Shown here one piece after another: positions 10,812 to 20,196 of a DNA stretch of 64,000 nt (position 1 is the stretch's first letter; every line of letters begins with the position of its first letter). The position numbers and the translations under genes are program-made. The notes below the pieces were generated by a model. The model made no database searches. It saw nothing but the letters and a program-made list of their open reading frames with translations, and was not told where the DNA came from. The stretch lies in the NCBI RefSeq assembly GCF_003201865.1, contig NZ_QJJJ01000007.1:62001-126000 (forward strand), given 5' to 3'. Origin of the DNA: Methylobacterium sp. B4. GTDB lineage: Bacteria; Pseudomonadota; Alphaproteobacteria; Rhizobiales; Beijerinckiaceae.

Positions 10812-11786
10812 ATGGCGCACACCCATGCGAGGCTCGTAATCATCGGCTCGGGGCCGGCGGGCTACACCGCCGCGATCTACGCCGCCCGCGCCATGGTCGA
10901 GCCCCTGCTGATCTCGGGCTTCCAGCCCGGCGGCCAGCTCATGATCACCACCGACGTGGAGAATTACCCGGGCTTCGCCGAGGCGATCCAGGGCCCCTGG
11001 CTCATGGAGCAGATGCGCCTCCAGGCCGAACACGTGGGCACCAAGATCCTCTCCGAGTACATCACCAGCGTCGATCTGAACGTTCGCCCCTTCCGGCTCG
11101 AGGCGGATTCCGGCGAGACCTACAGCTGCGACGCGCTCATCATCGCCACCGGCGCCCAGGCCAAGTGGCTCGGCCTGCCCTCGGAGGCGAAGTTCCAGGG
11201 CTTCGGCGTCTCGGCCTGCGCCACCTGCGACGGCTTCTTCTTCCGTGGCAAGGACGTGACGGTGGTGGGCGGCGGCAACACCGCGGTCGAGGAAGCCCTA
11301 TATCTGGCCAACCTCGCCAAGTCCGTCACCGTGATCCACCGCCGGGGCGAGTTCCGGGCCGAGCGCATCCTGCAGGAGCGCCTGTTCAAGCATCCCAACG
11401 TCACCGTGAAGTGGCACCACGCGGTGGAGGAGATCTGCGGCTCCGACACGCCGCCCTCCGTCACGCATCTGCGTCTCAAGGACCTGCGCACGGGCGAGAT
11501 CGTCGAGCAGCCGACCGACGGCCTGTTCGTGGCGATCGGGCACCAGCCCGCCACGGGGATCTTCGAGGGCCAGCTGCCCATGCGCCAGGGCGGCTACATC
11601 AGCGTGAGGCCGGGCACCTCCGAGACCAGCATCCCCGGCGTCTTCGCCGCGGGCGACGTCACGGACGACGTCTACCGTCAGGCGATCACCGCGGCGGGGA
11701 TGGGCTGCATGGCGGCCTTGGAGGCGGAGAAGTACCTCGCCGCCCTCGATGTCGGCGAGAGCCCGGCCCAGGCGGCGGCCGAATAG
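10812..11786 (+). CDS. trxB: thioredoxin-disulfide reductase
   Basis: This FAD enzyme uses NADPH to reduce thioredoxin. The 324-residue protein has the FAD-binding GSGPAGYTAAIYAARA at the N-terminus and the redox-active CATC in SACATCDGFFFRGK (about residue 140). The NADPH-binding VVGGGNTAVEEALYL follows near 155, and the C-terminal FAD motif GVFAAGDVTDDVYRQAITA near 280. The ATG at 10812 is preceded by AGGAGAG. No terminator with a U-tract follows, but two GC-rich hairpins do. Confidence 0.98.
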   Translation: MAHTHARLVIIGSGPAGYTAAIYAARAMVEPLLISGFQPGGQLMITTDVENYPGFAEAIQGPWLMEQMRLQAEHVGTKILSEYITSVDLNVRPFRLEADSGETYSCDALIIATGAQAKWLGLPSEAKFQGFGVSACATCDGFFFRGKDVTVVGGGNTAVEEALYLANLAKSVTVIHRRGEFRAERILQERLFKHPNVTVKWHHAVEEICGSDTPPSVTHLRLKDLRTGEIVEQPTDGLFVAIGHQPATGIFEGQLPMRQGGYISVRPGTSETSIPGVFAAGDVTDDVYRQAITAAGMGCMAALEAEKYLAALDVGESPAQAAAE

Positions 11787-11799
11787 CGGCCGCGCTCGT

Positions 11800-11901
11800 G
11801 GACCTGCCGGTTCGTCCCGGCAGGTCCGGCGCCATCGAGAAAAACGCGAAGTAGTTTTCAGAACAACCTTCGCTTCGCCGCCGTGTCGGCCGGCGAAGCG
11901 A
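11800..11901 (+). terminator. hairpins downstream of trxB
   Basis: One hairpin pairs GGACCTGCCGG (11800-11810) with CCGGCAGGTCC (11817-11827). A second pairs TCGCTTCGCCG (11870-11880) with CGGCGAAGCGA (11891-11901) and is followed 13 bases later by TTTTT (11915-11919). Both are perfect 11-bp stems. They probably end the trxB transcript. The rest of the space to 12143 shows no gene. Confidence 0.5.
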
Positions 11902-12143
11902 GGCGGGTCGGGCGTTTTTGAAGCAGTACAAAACGTTGTCAGGCCCCAACTTCCCTGTTGACGACGGCGACGACGCAACCAAATCGCAAGCTTGTTGTCC
12001 TAGCCTGAGCGGTGCCGGAGCCGGCAGGTTTCGCGAGGAGCCCCTCGCCGGGCATGGTGGGGGCGGACAGACTTGCGTCGTGCGACGCCCGAAGGTCGCG
12101 GTCTCCCGTGACGGGCCGGCCTCGACGGGCGGGAGTGACGGCC

Positions 12144-13034
12144 TTGGATTGGGACAAGATCCGGATTTTCCTCAACGTCGCGGAAGCCGGCAGCTTCACG
12201 CGGGCGGGTGACGATATCGGCCTCAGCCAGTCGGCGGTGAGCCGGCAGATCAGTGCGCTGGAGCGGGAGCTGAAGGCGCCGCTGTTCCACCGTCACGCCC
12301 GCGGCCTCATCCTCACCGAACAGGGCGACCTGCTGTTCCGCGCCGCGCGCGACATGAAGCTCCGGCTGGAGAACACCCGCGCCCGCCTCGTGGAGACGAG
12401 CGAGCGCCCCTCCGGCGACCTGCGGGTGACGACCACGGTGGGCCTGGGCACCTCCTGGCTCTCGCAGCGCATCTCCGAGTTTCTCGACCTCTATCCGGAC
12501 GTGCGGATCGAGTTGGTGCTCACCAACGAGGAACTGGATCTCGCCATGCGCGAGGCCGACATCGCGATCCGCATGCGCCGCCCGGCCCAGCCGGACCTGA
12601 TCCAGCGGCGCCTGTTCACGGTGCATTACCACGCCTTCGCCAGTCCCGATTACGTGAAGCGCTTCGGCGAGCCCAAGACCATCGCCGACCTCGACGAGCA
12701 CCGCCTCGTCTCCTTCGGCGGCAACGAGCCGTCCTACCTGCTGGCCACGCACTACCTCGCCAGCATCGGCCGCCAAGCCGACGACCGCCGCCCGGTCCAC
12801 TTCACGGTCAACAACATCACCGCGCTCCACAAGGCGATGGAGGCCGGCATCGGCGTCGGCATCCTGCCGGACTACGCCGTCGACGGGAACGAGAGCCTCG
12901 TCCAAGTGCTGCGCGAGAGCGAGATGCCGACCATGGAGAGCTACCTCGTCTATGCCGAGGAGATGCGCTCAGTCGCCCGCGTCCAGGCGTTCCGCGATTT
13001 CCTCGTGAACAAGGCTCAGCGCTGGACTTATTGA
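12144..13034 (+). CDS. LysR-family transcriptional regulator
   Basis: This is a 296-residue LysR-type regulator; its effector and targets are not visible. The N-terminal winged helix covers about residues 1-62 (IRIFLNVAEAGSFTRAG, then LSQSAVSRQISALERELK). The substrate-binding domain follows from about residue 90. I chose the TTG at 12144, which gives MDWDKIRIF and has GGGAG eight bases upstream; a GTG at 12135 is the alternative. It lies downstream of trxB on the same strand but after hairpins, so it probably has its own promoter. Confidence 0.93.
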   Translation: MDWDKIRIFLNVAEAGSFTRAGDDIGLSQSAVSRQISALERELKAPLFHRHARGLILTEQGDLLFRAARDMKLRLENTRARLVETSERPSGDLRVTTTVGLGTSWLSQRISEFLDLYPDVRIELVLTNEELDLAMREADIAIRMRRPAQPDLIQRRLFTVHYHAFASPDYVKRFGEPKTIADLDEHRLVSFGGNEPSYLLATHYLASIGRQADDRRPVHFTVNNITALHKAMEAGIGVGILPDYAVDGNESLVQVLRESEMPTMESYLVYAEEMRSVARVQAFRDFLVNKAQRWTY

Positions 13035-13149
13035 AGCGTAGCCGGAAAACGGCCGCCCCTGCGCCCTTGTCGCACCCCGAGCCACTCGTCTAAGACCGGC
13101 CGACCTCGCCGGGCGTCGCGCGACGCTCCGGCCGTAGAATCCGGACGGC

Positions 13150-13605
13150 ATGATCGCGATCCACTGCCTCAACGGGCCAAACCTCAACCTCCTGGGCAAG
13201 CGCGAGCCGGGCATCTACGGCGCCGCCACGCTCGTCGACATCGAGCGGACCCTCCGGGAGCAGGCGGCTCGCCTCGATATCGCCCTGACCTTCCGTCAGA
13301 CGAATCACGAGGGCGAACTCGTGACGTTCGTGCAGGAGGCGGGCGCGGCCGGGGCCGGGGTGCTCATCAACGCCGCCGCCTACACGCACAGCTCGATCGC
13401 GCTGCGCGACGCGATCACGGGAGCGGGGGTGACGGCGGTGGAGATCCACCTCTCGAACGTCCATGCTCGTGAGGAATTCCGGCACGTCTCCCGGATCGCT
13501 CCGGTCTGCGCCGGTGTGATTTCGGGCTTCGGTGCCCACAGTTACGTTGTCGGGCTCGACGCCCTCGCCCATCTCCTGCGCGGACGCCTCGCGTCCGCCT
13601 CCTGA
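13150..13605 (+). CDS. aroQ: type II 3-dehydroquinate dehydratase
   Basis: The enzyme catalyses dehydration of 3-dehydroquinate to 3-dehydroshikimate in aromatic amino-acid synthesis. The 151-residue length and motifs are typical of type II: LNGPNLNLLGKREPGIYG at residues 7-24 with the catalytic Tyr, INAAAYTHSSIALRDA near 78, and VEIHLSNVHAREEFRH near 98. The conserved Arg and His are present. It starts a run with accB (18-base gap) and accC, an arrangement common in alphaproteobacteria. Confidence 0.97.
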   Translation: MIAIHCLNGPNLNLLGKREPGIYGAATLVDIERTLREQAARLDIALTFRQTNHEGELVTFVQEAGAAGAGVLINAAAYTHSSIALRDAITGAGVTAVEIHLSNVHAREEFRHVSRIAPVCAGVISGFGAHSYVVGLDALAHLLRGRLASAS

Positions 13606-13623
13606 CGTCAGAACCAAGAGCCG

Positions 13624-14097
13624 ATGGCCAAGAACGAACCCTTCGATCCCGAACTGGTGCGCGAACTCGCCCGGATGGTCGCCGAGACCGACCTGAGCGA
13701 GATCGAGGTCGAGAAGGGTGACCTGCGCATCCGTGTCGCCCGCAAGATCGAGCCGGTCGCGGTTCAGGTCGCCCCCGCCGCGCCGGCCCCGCTCGCGGCG
13801 GCTCCGGCCATCGCGCCCCCGGCGGCGCTGGCACCCGCACCCGCCAAGTCCGGCGCGGGCCATCCCGGCGCCGTGCCCTCCCCCATGGTCGGCACCGCCT
13901 ATCTGCGCCCCTCGCCCGAGGCCAAGCCCTTCATCGAGATCGGCACGAAGGTCCAGGCCGGCGACAAGGTCCTGCTCGTCGAGGCGATGAAGACCTTCAA
14001 CGAGATCGTCGCGCCCCGCGCCGGTACGGTGACCGCGATCTTCGTCGAGGACGGGATGCCGGTCGAGTACGGCGAAGCCCTCCTCGTCATCGAGTAG
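13624..14097 (+). CDS. accB: biotin carboxyl carrier protein of acetyl-CoA carboxylase
   Basis: This is the carrier subunit of acetyl-CoA carboxylase, which shuttles carboxybiotin in the first step of fatty-acid synthesis. The 157-residue protein has an N-terminal helix region (residues 1-40), a flexible Ala/Pro-rich linker (about 42-80) and the C-terminal biotinyl domain. The biotin-accepting Lys sits in [10 protein letters not shown] near residue 123. The gene is 9 bases upstream of accC, implying coupled synthesis of carrier and carboxylase. Confidence 0.98.
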   Translation: MAKNEPFDPELVRELARMVAETDLSEIEVEKGDLRIRVARKIEPVAVQVAPAAPAPLAAAPAIAPPAALAPAPAKSGAGHPGAVPSPMVGTAYLRPSPEAKPFIEIGTKVQAGDKVLLVEAMKTFNEIVAPRAGTVTAIFVEDGMPVEYGEALLVIE

Positions 14098-14106
14098 CGT
14101 TCAGCG

Positions 14107-15474
14107 ATGTTCGACAAGATCCTGATCGCCAACCGCGGCGAGATCGCGCTCCGCATCCTGCGGGCCGCGAAGGAGCTCGGTATCGCCACCGTCGCGGTCC
14201 ATTCCACGGCCGATGCCGACGCGATGCACGTGCGGCTGGCCGACGAGAGCGTCTGCATCGGCCCGCCGGCCGCCCGCGACAGCTACCTCAACATCCCCTC
14301 GATCATCGCGGCCTGCGAGATCACCGGGGCGGACGCCGTGCATCCGGGCTACGGCTTCCTGTCGGAGAACGCCCGCTTCGCCGAGGTGCTGGCCCACCAC
14401 AACATCGGCTTCATCGGCCCCAAGGCCGAGCATATCCGCATCATGGGCGACAAGATCGAGGCCAAGCGCACGGCCAAGGCGCTCGGCATCCCCTGCGTGC
14501 CGGGCTCCGAGGGCGGCGTCACCGACCCGGACGAGGCCAAGCGCGTGGCCGCCGAAATCGGCTATCCCGTGCTGGTCAAGGCGGCTTCCGGCGGCGGCGG
14601 GCGCGGCATGAAGGTCGCCCGCTCGGAAGGCGAGCTGGAGCAGGCGCTCGACATGGCCCGCACCGAGGCCAAGGCCGCCTTCGGCGACGACGCGGTCTAC
14701 CTCGAAAAGTATCTCACCAAGCCCCGCCACATCGAGGTGCAGATCCTCGGCGACGGGCGCGGGGATGCCGTGCATCTGGCCGAGCGCGACTGCTCGCTCC
14801 AGCGCCGTCACCAGAAGGTCTGGGAGGAAGGCGGCTCGCCCGCCCTCGACGAGGCGATGCGCGCCGAGATCGGCGGCATCTGCGCCAACGCCATGCGCCA
14901 GCTCAGCTATCTCGGCGCCGGCACGATCGAGTTCCTCTACGAGGACGGCCGTTTCTACTTCATCGAGATGAACACGCGCATCCAGGTGGAGCATCCCGTC
15001 ACCGAGATGATCACCGGGATCGACCTCGTGAACGAGCAGATCCGGGTCGCCGCCGGCGGCGGCCTCTCGGTCGCTCAGGAGGACATCAAGGTCGAGGGTC
15101 ACGCCATCGAGTGCCGGATCAACGCCGAGCACCCTTCGACCTTCCGGCCCTCGCCGGGGCTGATCACCTACTTCCACCCGCCGGGCGGCCTCGGCGTGCG
15201 GGTCGATTCGGCCGCCTTCCAGGGCTACCGCATCCCGCCGCACTACGATTCGCTGATCGGCAAGCTGATCGTGCACGGGCGCACCCGCAACGAGTGCCTG
15301 ATGCGCCTGCGCCGGGCGTTGGACGAGTTCGTCGTCGACGGAATCGACACCACGCTGCCGCTGTTCCGCACGCTGGTGCGCAACGCCGAGGTCCAGAACG
15401 GCCAGTACGACATCCACTGGCTCGAGAGCTTCCTCGCCCGCGAGGACGTGGCCGGGGTCGAGCCGCGGCGCTGA
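14107..15474 (+). CDS. accC: biotin carboxylase subunit of acetyl-CoA carboxylase
   Basis: This ATP-grasp enzyme carboxylates the biotin on AccB. The 455-residue product starts [20 protein letters not shown]. It shows the pre-ATP-grasp motif [16 protein letters not shown], the glycine-rich loop [12 protein letters not shown] (about residue 158), and the catalytic-site segment [20 protein letters not shown] near 285. The biotin-carboxylase C-terminal domain begins [17 protein letters not shown]. Length and motifs are complete. Confidence 0.98.
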   Translation: MFDKILIANRGEIALRILRAAKELGIATVAVHSTADADAMHVRLADESVCIGPPAARDSYLNIPSIIAACEITGADAVHPGYGFLSENARFAEVLAHHNIGFIGPKAEHIRIMGDKIEAKRTAKALGIPCVPGSEGGVTDPDEAKRVAAEIGYPVLVKAASGGGGRGMKVARSEGELEQALDMARTEAKAAFGDDAVYLEKYLTKPRHIEVQILGDGRGDAVHLAERDCSLQRRHQKVWEEGGSPALDEAMRAEIGGICANAMRQLSYLGAGTIEFLYEDGRFYFIEMNTRIQVEHPVTEMITGIDLVNEQIRVAAGGGLSVAQEDIKVEGHAIECRINAEHPSTFRPSPGLITYFHPPGGLGVRVDSAAFQGYRIPPHYDSLIGKLIVHGRTRNECLMRLRRALDEFVVDGIDTTLPLFRTLVRNAEVQNGQYDIHWLESFLAREDVAGVEPRR

Positions 15475-15591
15475 CGGTGCGGGGCGGCTCGGCCGCCCCC
15501 CCGCTTTGCGGCTCCATCTCAGGTGTGAACGCCCGCGCCTGCTTCCTCCTGACGGCTGGCGTTCGGGCACGGGGCGCGCGACAACGCTGCG

Positions 15592-16263
15592 ATGCACGAC
15601 AGGCATCCCGTGGACATCACGCCCGACATCCTGCTCAAGGCCTACGCTGCCGGGATCTTCCCGATGGCCGAGGATGCGGACGATCCCACGATCTACTGGG
15701 TCGAGCCGAGAGCCCGCGGCGTGCTGCCCCTCGACCGGTTCCACGTGCCGCGGCGTCTCGCCCGCACCGTGCGCTCCGACCTGTTCGAGGTCGTGAGCGA
15801 CCGGGATTTCGATGCCGTGATCGACGGCTGCGCCGCCCCGCGGCGGGACACGGCCCGAACCTGGATCAATGCCCGCATCCGCGACCTCTACGGCGCGCTG
15901 TTCGATCTCGGCCATTGCCACACGATCGAGGTCTATCACGAGGGGCGGCTGGCGGGCGGGCTCTACGGCGTGTCTCTGGGAGCAGCCTTCTTCGGGGAGA
16001 GCATGTTCCACGAGGTGCGCGATGCCTCGAAGGTGGCGCTGGTCCACCTCGTCGCCCGCTTGCGCCGGGGCGGCTACCGCCTCGCCGACACGCAGTTCCT
16101 CACCGAGCATCTGAGCCAGTTCGGCGTCGAGGAAGTGCCGCGCCACATCTACAACCGCCAGCTCTCCGCCGCGATCGTCGAGCGCGCCCATTGGGGTCCC
16201 CGGAACCAAGCCTTCAGCGGCGCCGAAGCGCTCGCCGCCCTCGGGATCGGCGCGGGCGGATAG
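15592..16263 (+). CDS. aat: leucyl/phenylalanyl-tRNA-protein transferase
   Basis: The enzyme adds Leu or Phe to proteins with N-terminal Lys or Arg and so marks them for the ClpS/ClpAP N-degron pathway. The 223-residue protein begins with the family segment [17 protein letters not shown] and continues with [20 protein letters not shown]. The core signature [18 protein letters not shown] is at about residue 124, with [15 protein letters not shown] near 165. accBC-aat order is common in Rhizobiales. Confidence 0.96.
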   Translation: MHDRHPVDITPDILLKAYAAGIFPMAEDADDPTIYWVEPRARGVLPLDRFHVPRRLARTVRSDLFEVVSDRDFDAVIDGCAAPRRDTARTWINARIRDLYGALFDLGHCHTIEVYHEGRLAGGLYGVSLGAAFFGESMFHEVRDASKVALVHLVARLRRGGYRLADTQFLTEHLSQFGVEEVPRHIYNRQLSAAIVERAHWGPRNQAFSGAEALAALGIGAGG

Positions 16264-16272
16264 TCGAGGTTT

Positions 16273-16366
16273 CGAAAGGACGAGTCCTTTCGCGGGTCCA
16301 GGGCCGAGCCCTGAAAGGAATGCCGGGGCTCGGCCCCGGCACCCCGCCGAAGGGATGATCCCTTTG
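16273..16366. repeat. array of four stem-loops between convergent aat and tetR
   Basis: Four perfect hairpins sit in series: CGAAAGGAC/GTCCTTTCG (16273-16292), CAGGGC/GCCCTG (16299-16313), GCCGGGGC/GCCCCGGC (16322-16340) and AAGGGA/TCCCTT (16350-16364), with loops of only 2-3 bases. Such arrays can act as bidirectional terminators or REP-like intergenic elements. Confidence 0.65.
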
Positions 16367-16377
16367 GGATCCTGGCC

Positions 16378-16974
16378 TTATCGAGGAAGGGTTTCGAGTC
16401 GCAGCAACCGCTCAGCCAGGGCGGCGGCGGCTTGCGGGTCGGTGCGCGCGGCCTCCCCGATCATGCCGTCGATGGCGAGCGATGCGATGCCGTGAACCAG
16501 GGCCCAGGAGCGCAGGGCCTCCTCCGCGGCCGATTCGGCGGGTACCAACGCGGCGACGCGTTCGGACAGCACCGCGTAGGCCGCAGCCGAGGCGAGGCAC
16601 AGGGCCTCGGGGCGCACTCCGCCGGATCGAGCCCCGAACATCAGACGGAACAGGCCGGGCTGAGCGCAGGCGAAGGCGACGTAGGCGGCACCTTGCGCGT
16701 AAAGGGCCTCGCGCCCCTCCCCTCCCCCGTCCGCCGCCTCCAGCGCCGCGCGCAGCCGCTCGAACCCGACGGTCGCGACGGCGGCGAGCAGGGCATCCTT
16801 GTCCGGGAAATGCCGGTAGGGCGCCATGGCCGAGACCCCGGCCCGTCGCGCCGCCTCGCGCAAGCCGAGCGCGGAGGGGTCGCCCCCCTCCTCTAGGATT
16901 GCCAGACCCGCGGCGATCAGGGACTCGCGCAGCTCACCGTGATGGTAGCTTCCCTTGCCCGGCTTCGATCCCAT
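16378..16974 (-). CDS. TetR/AcrR-family transcriptional regulator
   Basis: This one-component regulator probably controls itself and the divergent DUF4188 gene. The N-terminal helix-turn-helix runs over about residues 10-55 (HGELRESLIAAGLAILEE, then LREAARRAGVSAMAPYRHF). The C-terminal ligand domain is rich in Ala and resembles the TetR_C_13/WHG class. The ATG at 16974 (MGSKPGKGSYHHGEL) is preferred; a GTG at 16989 would overlap the divergent promoter. The shared upstream space contains two ACAC(C/T)GTAAA repeats, candidate operators. Confidence 0.92.
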   Translation of the reverse strand: MGSKPGKGSYHHGELRESLIAAGLAILEEGGDPSALGLREAARRAGVSAMAPYRHFPDKDALLAAVATVGFERLRAALEAADGGGEGREALYAQGAAYVAFACAQPGLFRLMFGARSGGVRPEALCLASAAAYAVLSERVAALVPAESAAEEALRSWALVHGIASLAIDGMIGEAARTDPQAAAALAERLLRLETLPR

Positions 16975-16982
16975 GCTCGATG

Positions 16983-17021
16983 TTGACACTGTAAATCAGG
17001 GGCCTATGATTACACCGTAAA
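16983..17021 (+). promoter_or_regulatory. promoter plus direct-repeat operator for the DUF4188 gene and tetR
   Basis: On the plus strand TTGACA (16983-16988) is followed after 16 bases by TATGAT (17005-17010), nearly consensus sigma-70. Two direct copies of ACAC(T/C)GTAAA, at 16986-16995 and 17012-17021, overlap the -35 and the start region. This is the layout expected of an operator bound by the adjacent TetR protein. Confidence 0.6.
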
Positions 17022-17036
17022 CATGGAGTGAGTGCC

Positions 17037-17516
17037 ATGCGGGCGACGGACAAGCAAGCGGCCGCTTCGGCCCGCCCCTCCCGGGTTTCGGTCGATCTCT
17101 CGGATCATCCCGGTCTCGTGGTGGTCTATCTCGGCTTCCGGGTCGGACGCCTGCGCGGCCTGAGGGCGCTGCTCGGCATCGGACGCGGGCTCGCACAAAT
17201 GCAGCGGACGATGCCCGACGGGCTCCTCGCGCACGAGAATCTCGTCTACGGCCTCAACCATATCGGCATGCGGCAGTACTGGCGGGATCTGGAGAGCCTG
17301 GAGTCCTTCACCCGCTCGGAGCCGCACAAGACGTGGTGGCGGGATTTCGCCCGCGATCCGGCCGGCAACGGCTTCTGGCACGAGGCCTACCGGCTCTCCG
17401 GCGGCATGGAAGCGATCTATGTGGGGATGCCGCGCCCGGTCGGGCTCGGCACCTTCGCCGCGGCTCGGCAGCCGGACGGCCCGTTCATGACCTCGCGGCA
17501 GCGGCTGGCGGCGTGA
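17037..17516 (+). CDS. DUF4188 / monooxygenase-like protein
   Basis: The 159-residue product matches the DUF4188 family, sometimes labelled monooxygenase or phenylacetaldoxime-dehydratase-like; the true activity is unknown. Visible family features are VVVYLGFRVGRLRGLRALLG (about 25-44), HENLVYGLNHIGMRQYWRD with conserved His and Trp, and a Trp/His-rich C-terminal half (KTWWRDFARD, NGFWHEAYRL). The ATG at 17037 has GGAG eight bases upstream. It is divergent from a TetR gene, suggesting inducible expression. Confidence 0.8.
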   Translation: MRATDKQAAASARPSRVSVDLSDHPGLVVVYLGFRVGRLRGLRALLGIGRGLAQMQRTMPDGLLAHENLVYGLNHIGMRQYWRDLESLESFTRSEPHKTWWRDFARDPAGNGFWHEAYRLSGGMEAIYVGMPRPVGLGTFAAARQPDGPFMTSRQRLAA

Positions 17517-17639
17517 GACGGCGTCCGTCCGGCCAGTTCAAGGCCGTCATCGCGCGCGGCAGCGAAGCGATCCAGCGGCGCCACCTCTCTATACAATTCA
17601 CCGGCCCGGATGGCTTCGCCGCGCCATGACGGACGACCG

Positions 17640-18299
17640 CTACCGGAAGATCGCGTCGAAGATCGATTGCGGCTCGCGCGGGGGCGGCGGGGCGGCCGCC
17701 GGTCCCTCGTTGTTCGGGAAGAATTTTCGCGAAGGCTTCTGCTTGGGCTGCACCGGCACGCCGCGCGGCCCTTCGACGTCGACCTGACCGTTCTGGTTGA
17801 CCTGCTGGGCGGTCTTGGTCGGGTCCCCACCCTTCTTCTTCGGCTTCTCCTGGCGGGAGGCGAGCGCGGGCACGTCCTCCTGCTCCTTCGCCTCGGCGAT
17901 CACGTCGGTGCCACCCTTACAATCGGTCAGCCACACGTCGTAGATCGGGTGCTCGATGGCGTGCAGGCCGGGGCTCGCCGCGAACATCCAGCCCGTGAAG
18001 ATGCGCCGGTACTTGCTGTCCAGCGTCACCTCGTCGACCTCGAGAAACGCCGTCGTCTTCGGTGTTTCGGTAGGGGGGCGCGAGTAGCAGACCCGCGGCG
18101 TCATCTGCAGCGCGCCGAACTGTACCGTCTCGTCGATGGCGACCTCGAAGGTCACGATCCGGCCGGTGATCTTGTCGAGGCCGGAGAACACCGCGGTCGG
18201 GTTCTTGATCTTGTCGGCGGAGGCCGGCAGTGCGGACAGGATCAGCGCCAGCGTGCCGAGCGCGGTCCGGCGCAGAACAGGTGCGGGGATGCGGCTCAA
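17640..18299 (-). CDS. DUF2155 exported protein
   Basis: The 219-residue protein has a signal peptide (LALILSALPASA) and a DUF2155 domain at about residues 30-130. The domain contains GLDKITGRIVTFEVAIDE, CYSRPPTETPKTTAFLEVDE, FTGWMFAASPGLHAIEHP and YDVWLTDC, with the conserved Cys pair. A low-complexity Lys/Pro/Gln tail follows. In alphaproteobacteria this gene usually sits near aat and the NDUFA12-like gene, as here, but its role is not established. A link to complex I assembly is only a neighbourhood inference. Confidence 0.88.
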   Translation of the reverse strand: MSRIPAPVLRRTALGTLALILSALPASADKIKNPTAVFSGLDKITGRIVTFEVAIDETVQFGALQMTPRVCYSRPPTETPKTTAFLEVDEVTLDSKYRRIFTGWMFAASPGLHAIEHPIYDVWLTDCKGGTDVIAEAKEQEDVPALASRQEKPKKKGGDPTKTAQQVNQNGQVDVEGPRGVPVQPKQKPSRKFFPNNEGPAAAPPPPREPQSIFDAIFR

Positions 18300-18419
18300 G
18301 GCGCCCTCTTGAGTCTGACTCCGGCCGCCACGGCCGGCAAACGATCCGGCCGTTCCAACACCCCAAGGGTGGTCGAAAAAGGGCGGGTGGCGGGAAAAAC
18401 AGCGGCCGGGCCGATCGCC

Positions 18420-19517
18420 TTAGTTCCGCACCGGCTTGGCACCGATCGACATGCGGAAGATCGTGGTCGGGAAGACGATCTTCGAGGTGCCGCCGTTCAT
18501 CGCCTTGCTGCGGTTCATCTGCGCGGCCGGAATCCACAGCCCGCCCTCCTCGTCGATCCACATCGCGTCCCCCCAGACGAGACGCGGGTCCTGAACCAGC
18601 GTGGTCTGGGTGCCGTCCGGCGCGAATTTCAGGATGCGCAGATTGTCGGTATCGGAGGCGTAGATGTTGCCGTCCGCGTCGATCGCCGTGCCGCCGGTCG
18701 AGACGGTGGCGGCGAACAGCGTCACGTGCTTGGCCCGCTCGGCCTCGCTGGCACCCGCATCGTTGAGCCACTTGGTCTCGATCCGGTAGAGCGGGCCGGT
18801 GCAGGCTTGGTAGGTGAACCACTTCCCGTCCGGCGAGACCTCCAGTTGATCGGCATGGATGGCGATCGGCCGGTCCTTGGCATCGCGCAGGACCTTGTTC
18901 TCCCCGGTGAGCGGGCGCTGCGCCACCGTGGAGGGGTGCCCGTCGAGCACCCGCCGCAGCGAGCCGTCATCGAGGTCGAGCACGATGATCCCCGGCTGGC
19001 CGGCATCGGTCAGGTAGACCTTGCGGCCGTTGAAGCGGAAATCGTCGATGAAGCTCTTGTCCGTGGTCCCCTTCTCAAGGGGAAACACCTTGCGGACCGT
19101 GTTGGCCGAGAGGTCGATCTGCACGAGCTTCGGCCCGCCGGGCAGGGGCGCCCCGCCGAGTTCGGCCGCACCCTTGTCGACCACCCAGAGATCGCCGTCC
19201 GGGCCGATGCGGATGGCGTTGGCGCCGACGAAGGCTTTGGACGCGGCGTCGCCCGTCTTCCAGCCGTTCCAGGCGGCATCCGGATAGGGCACGGGCTTGC
19301 CGTCGATCCACTCGCCGAGCTGAAGGCCCTTGTCCTTCTGCTGGCGCTGGAACGGCGAGAACAGCCGCCCGTCCCGGGTGCGGGTGATGCCGTTGAAGAC
19401 GAGGCTTTCGGATTTCAGGACCGGCGTCAGCTCGGACGGCGCCTGGGCGTCCGCTTCCTGGGCCTGAGATGCCGCTGCGCCGAGGCACAGCAGCAGAGCC
19501 AACATCGTCGCTCGCAT
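18420..19517 (-). CDS. major royal jelly / Yellow-family secreted protein
   Basis: The 365-residue protein has a signal peptide (MLALLLCLGAAASQA) and a six-bladed beta-propeller-like sequence. Blade motifs include GPDGDLWVVDKGA, KSFIDDFRFNGRKVYLTDAG, IHADQLEVSPDGKWFTYQA, TGGTAIDADGNIYASDTDN and RLVWGDAMWIDEEGGLWIPA. This pattern is that of the MRJP/Yellow (L-dopachrome tautomerase-related) family. The substrate is unknown. It lies between the NDUFA12-like and DUF2155 genes on the same strand and may be a lineage-specific insertion into that pair. Confidence 0.87.
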   Translation of the reverse strand: MRATMLALLLCLGAAASQAQEADAQAPSELTPVLKSESLVFNGITRTRDGRLFSPFQRQQKDKGLQLGEWIDGKPVPYPDAAWNGWKTGDAASKAFVGANAIRIGPDGDLWVVDKGAAELGGAPLPGGPKLVQIDLSANTVRKVFPLEKGTTDKSFIDDFRFNGRKVYLTDAGQPGIIVLDLDDGSLRRVLDGHPSTVAQRPLTGENKVLRDAKDRPIAIHADQLEVSPDGKWFTYQACTGPLYRIETKWLNDAGASEAERAKHVTLFAATVSTGGTAIDADGNIYASDTDNLRILKFAPDGTQTTLVQDPRLVWGDAMWIDEEGGLWIPAAQMNRSKAMNGGTSKIVFPTTIFRMSIGAKPVRN

Positions 19518-19607
19518 GGGTCGATCCGTTCCATCCTTCGATGGAGGGACAAGGCCCGAGGCGCCGATCCGTTCAGAGGGAAGCCGGCCTCGCGATCACG
19601 AAACCGT

Positions 19608-20024
19608 CTACTCGCCCGGCGTCCATGGCACGTAATCGCCGGTGGCGGCGGGGCGTGCGCCCCAGGAGAGCTGCGAGCCCTTGGGCCGATAGGCAGCCGC
19701 CGTGCCGGTGAGGTTCTCCTCGTGGGCCTTCTGCCACTCGCGAGGCTTGTAGTCCTCCTCGCTCGGGGCGACGTCGCCGTTGTGACACAGCCACGCCCGC
19801 CAGCCCGGCGGCACGCGGGAGGCGTCGGCATAGCCGTTATAGACGACCCAGCGCCGCTCCGATCCGACCGAGCGGTCGATCAGGGCACCTTGCGCCTTGT
19901 AGTACTTGTTGCCGAGTTCGTCCGATCCGACGAACTGGCCGCTGCGCGCGGTGTAGAGCGCGAGCGACATCGTCTGCCCGTTCCACCAGGTGAAGATGCG
20001 CAGCAGCGTGTCCTTGAGGGCCAT
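19608..20024 (-). CDS. NADH:ubiquinone oxidoreductase NDUFA12-like subunit
   Basis: This is an accessory subunit of alphaproteobacterial complex I, homologous to mitochondrial NDUFA12 (B17.2). The 138-residue product from the ATG at 20024 (MALKDTLLRIFTWWNGQT) shows the family blocks VGSDELGNKYYKA, RRWVVYNGYADASRVPPGWRAWL and KPREWQKAHEENLTGT. A longer frame back to 20120 lacks family similarity. It is far from the nuo run, as is normal. Confidence 0.93.
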   Translation of the reverse strand: MALKDTLLRIFTWWNGQTMSLALYTARSGQFVGSDELGNKYYKAQGALIDRSVGSERRWVVYNGYADASRVPPGWRAWLCHNGDVAPSEEDYKPREWQKAHEENLTGTAAAYRPKGSQLSWGARPAATGDYVPWTPGE

Positions 20025-20196
20025 GGTTCCTCCGGCGGGCGACGGGTCCGCGGGCGCCGTCGCCGGGCCGTTATGGTCACTCCCCGCGCGCGAGTCCAGC
20101 GCGACCGGCCGCTGTCGCATTTACGGCACGCTCCGCCCGCCTCGTGCTGCCGTTAACCCTGTCGGACCAGCCCGGGAACGGACTGCCCACCGCCTC

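Noticed and set aside
14101..16209. 702-residue minus-strand open frame
   Set aside because: Antisense of accC and aat.
17610..20156. 848-residue plus-strand open frame
   Set aside because: It covers three genuine minus-strand genes (DUF2155, royal-jelly type, NDUFA12-like) and shows the low-complexity composition of antisense GC-rich DNA.
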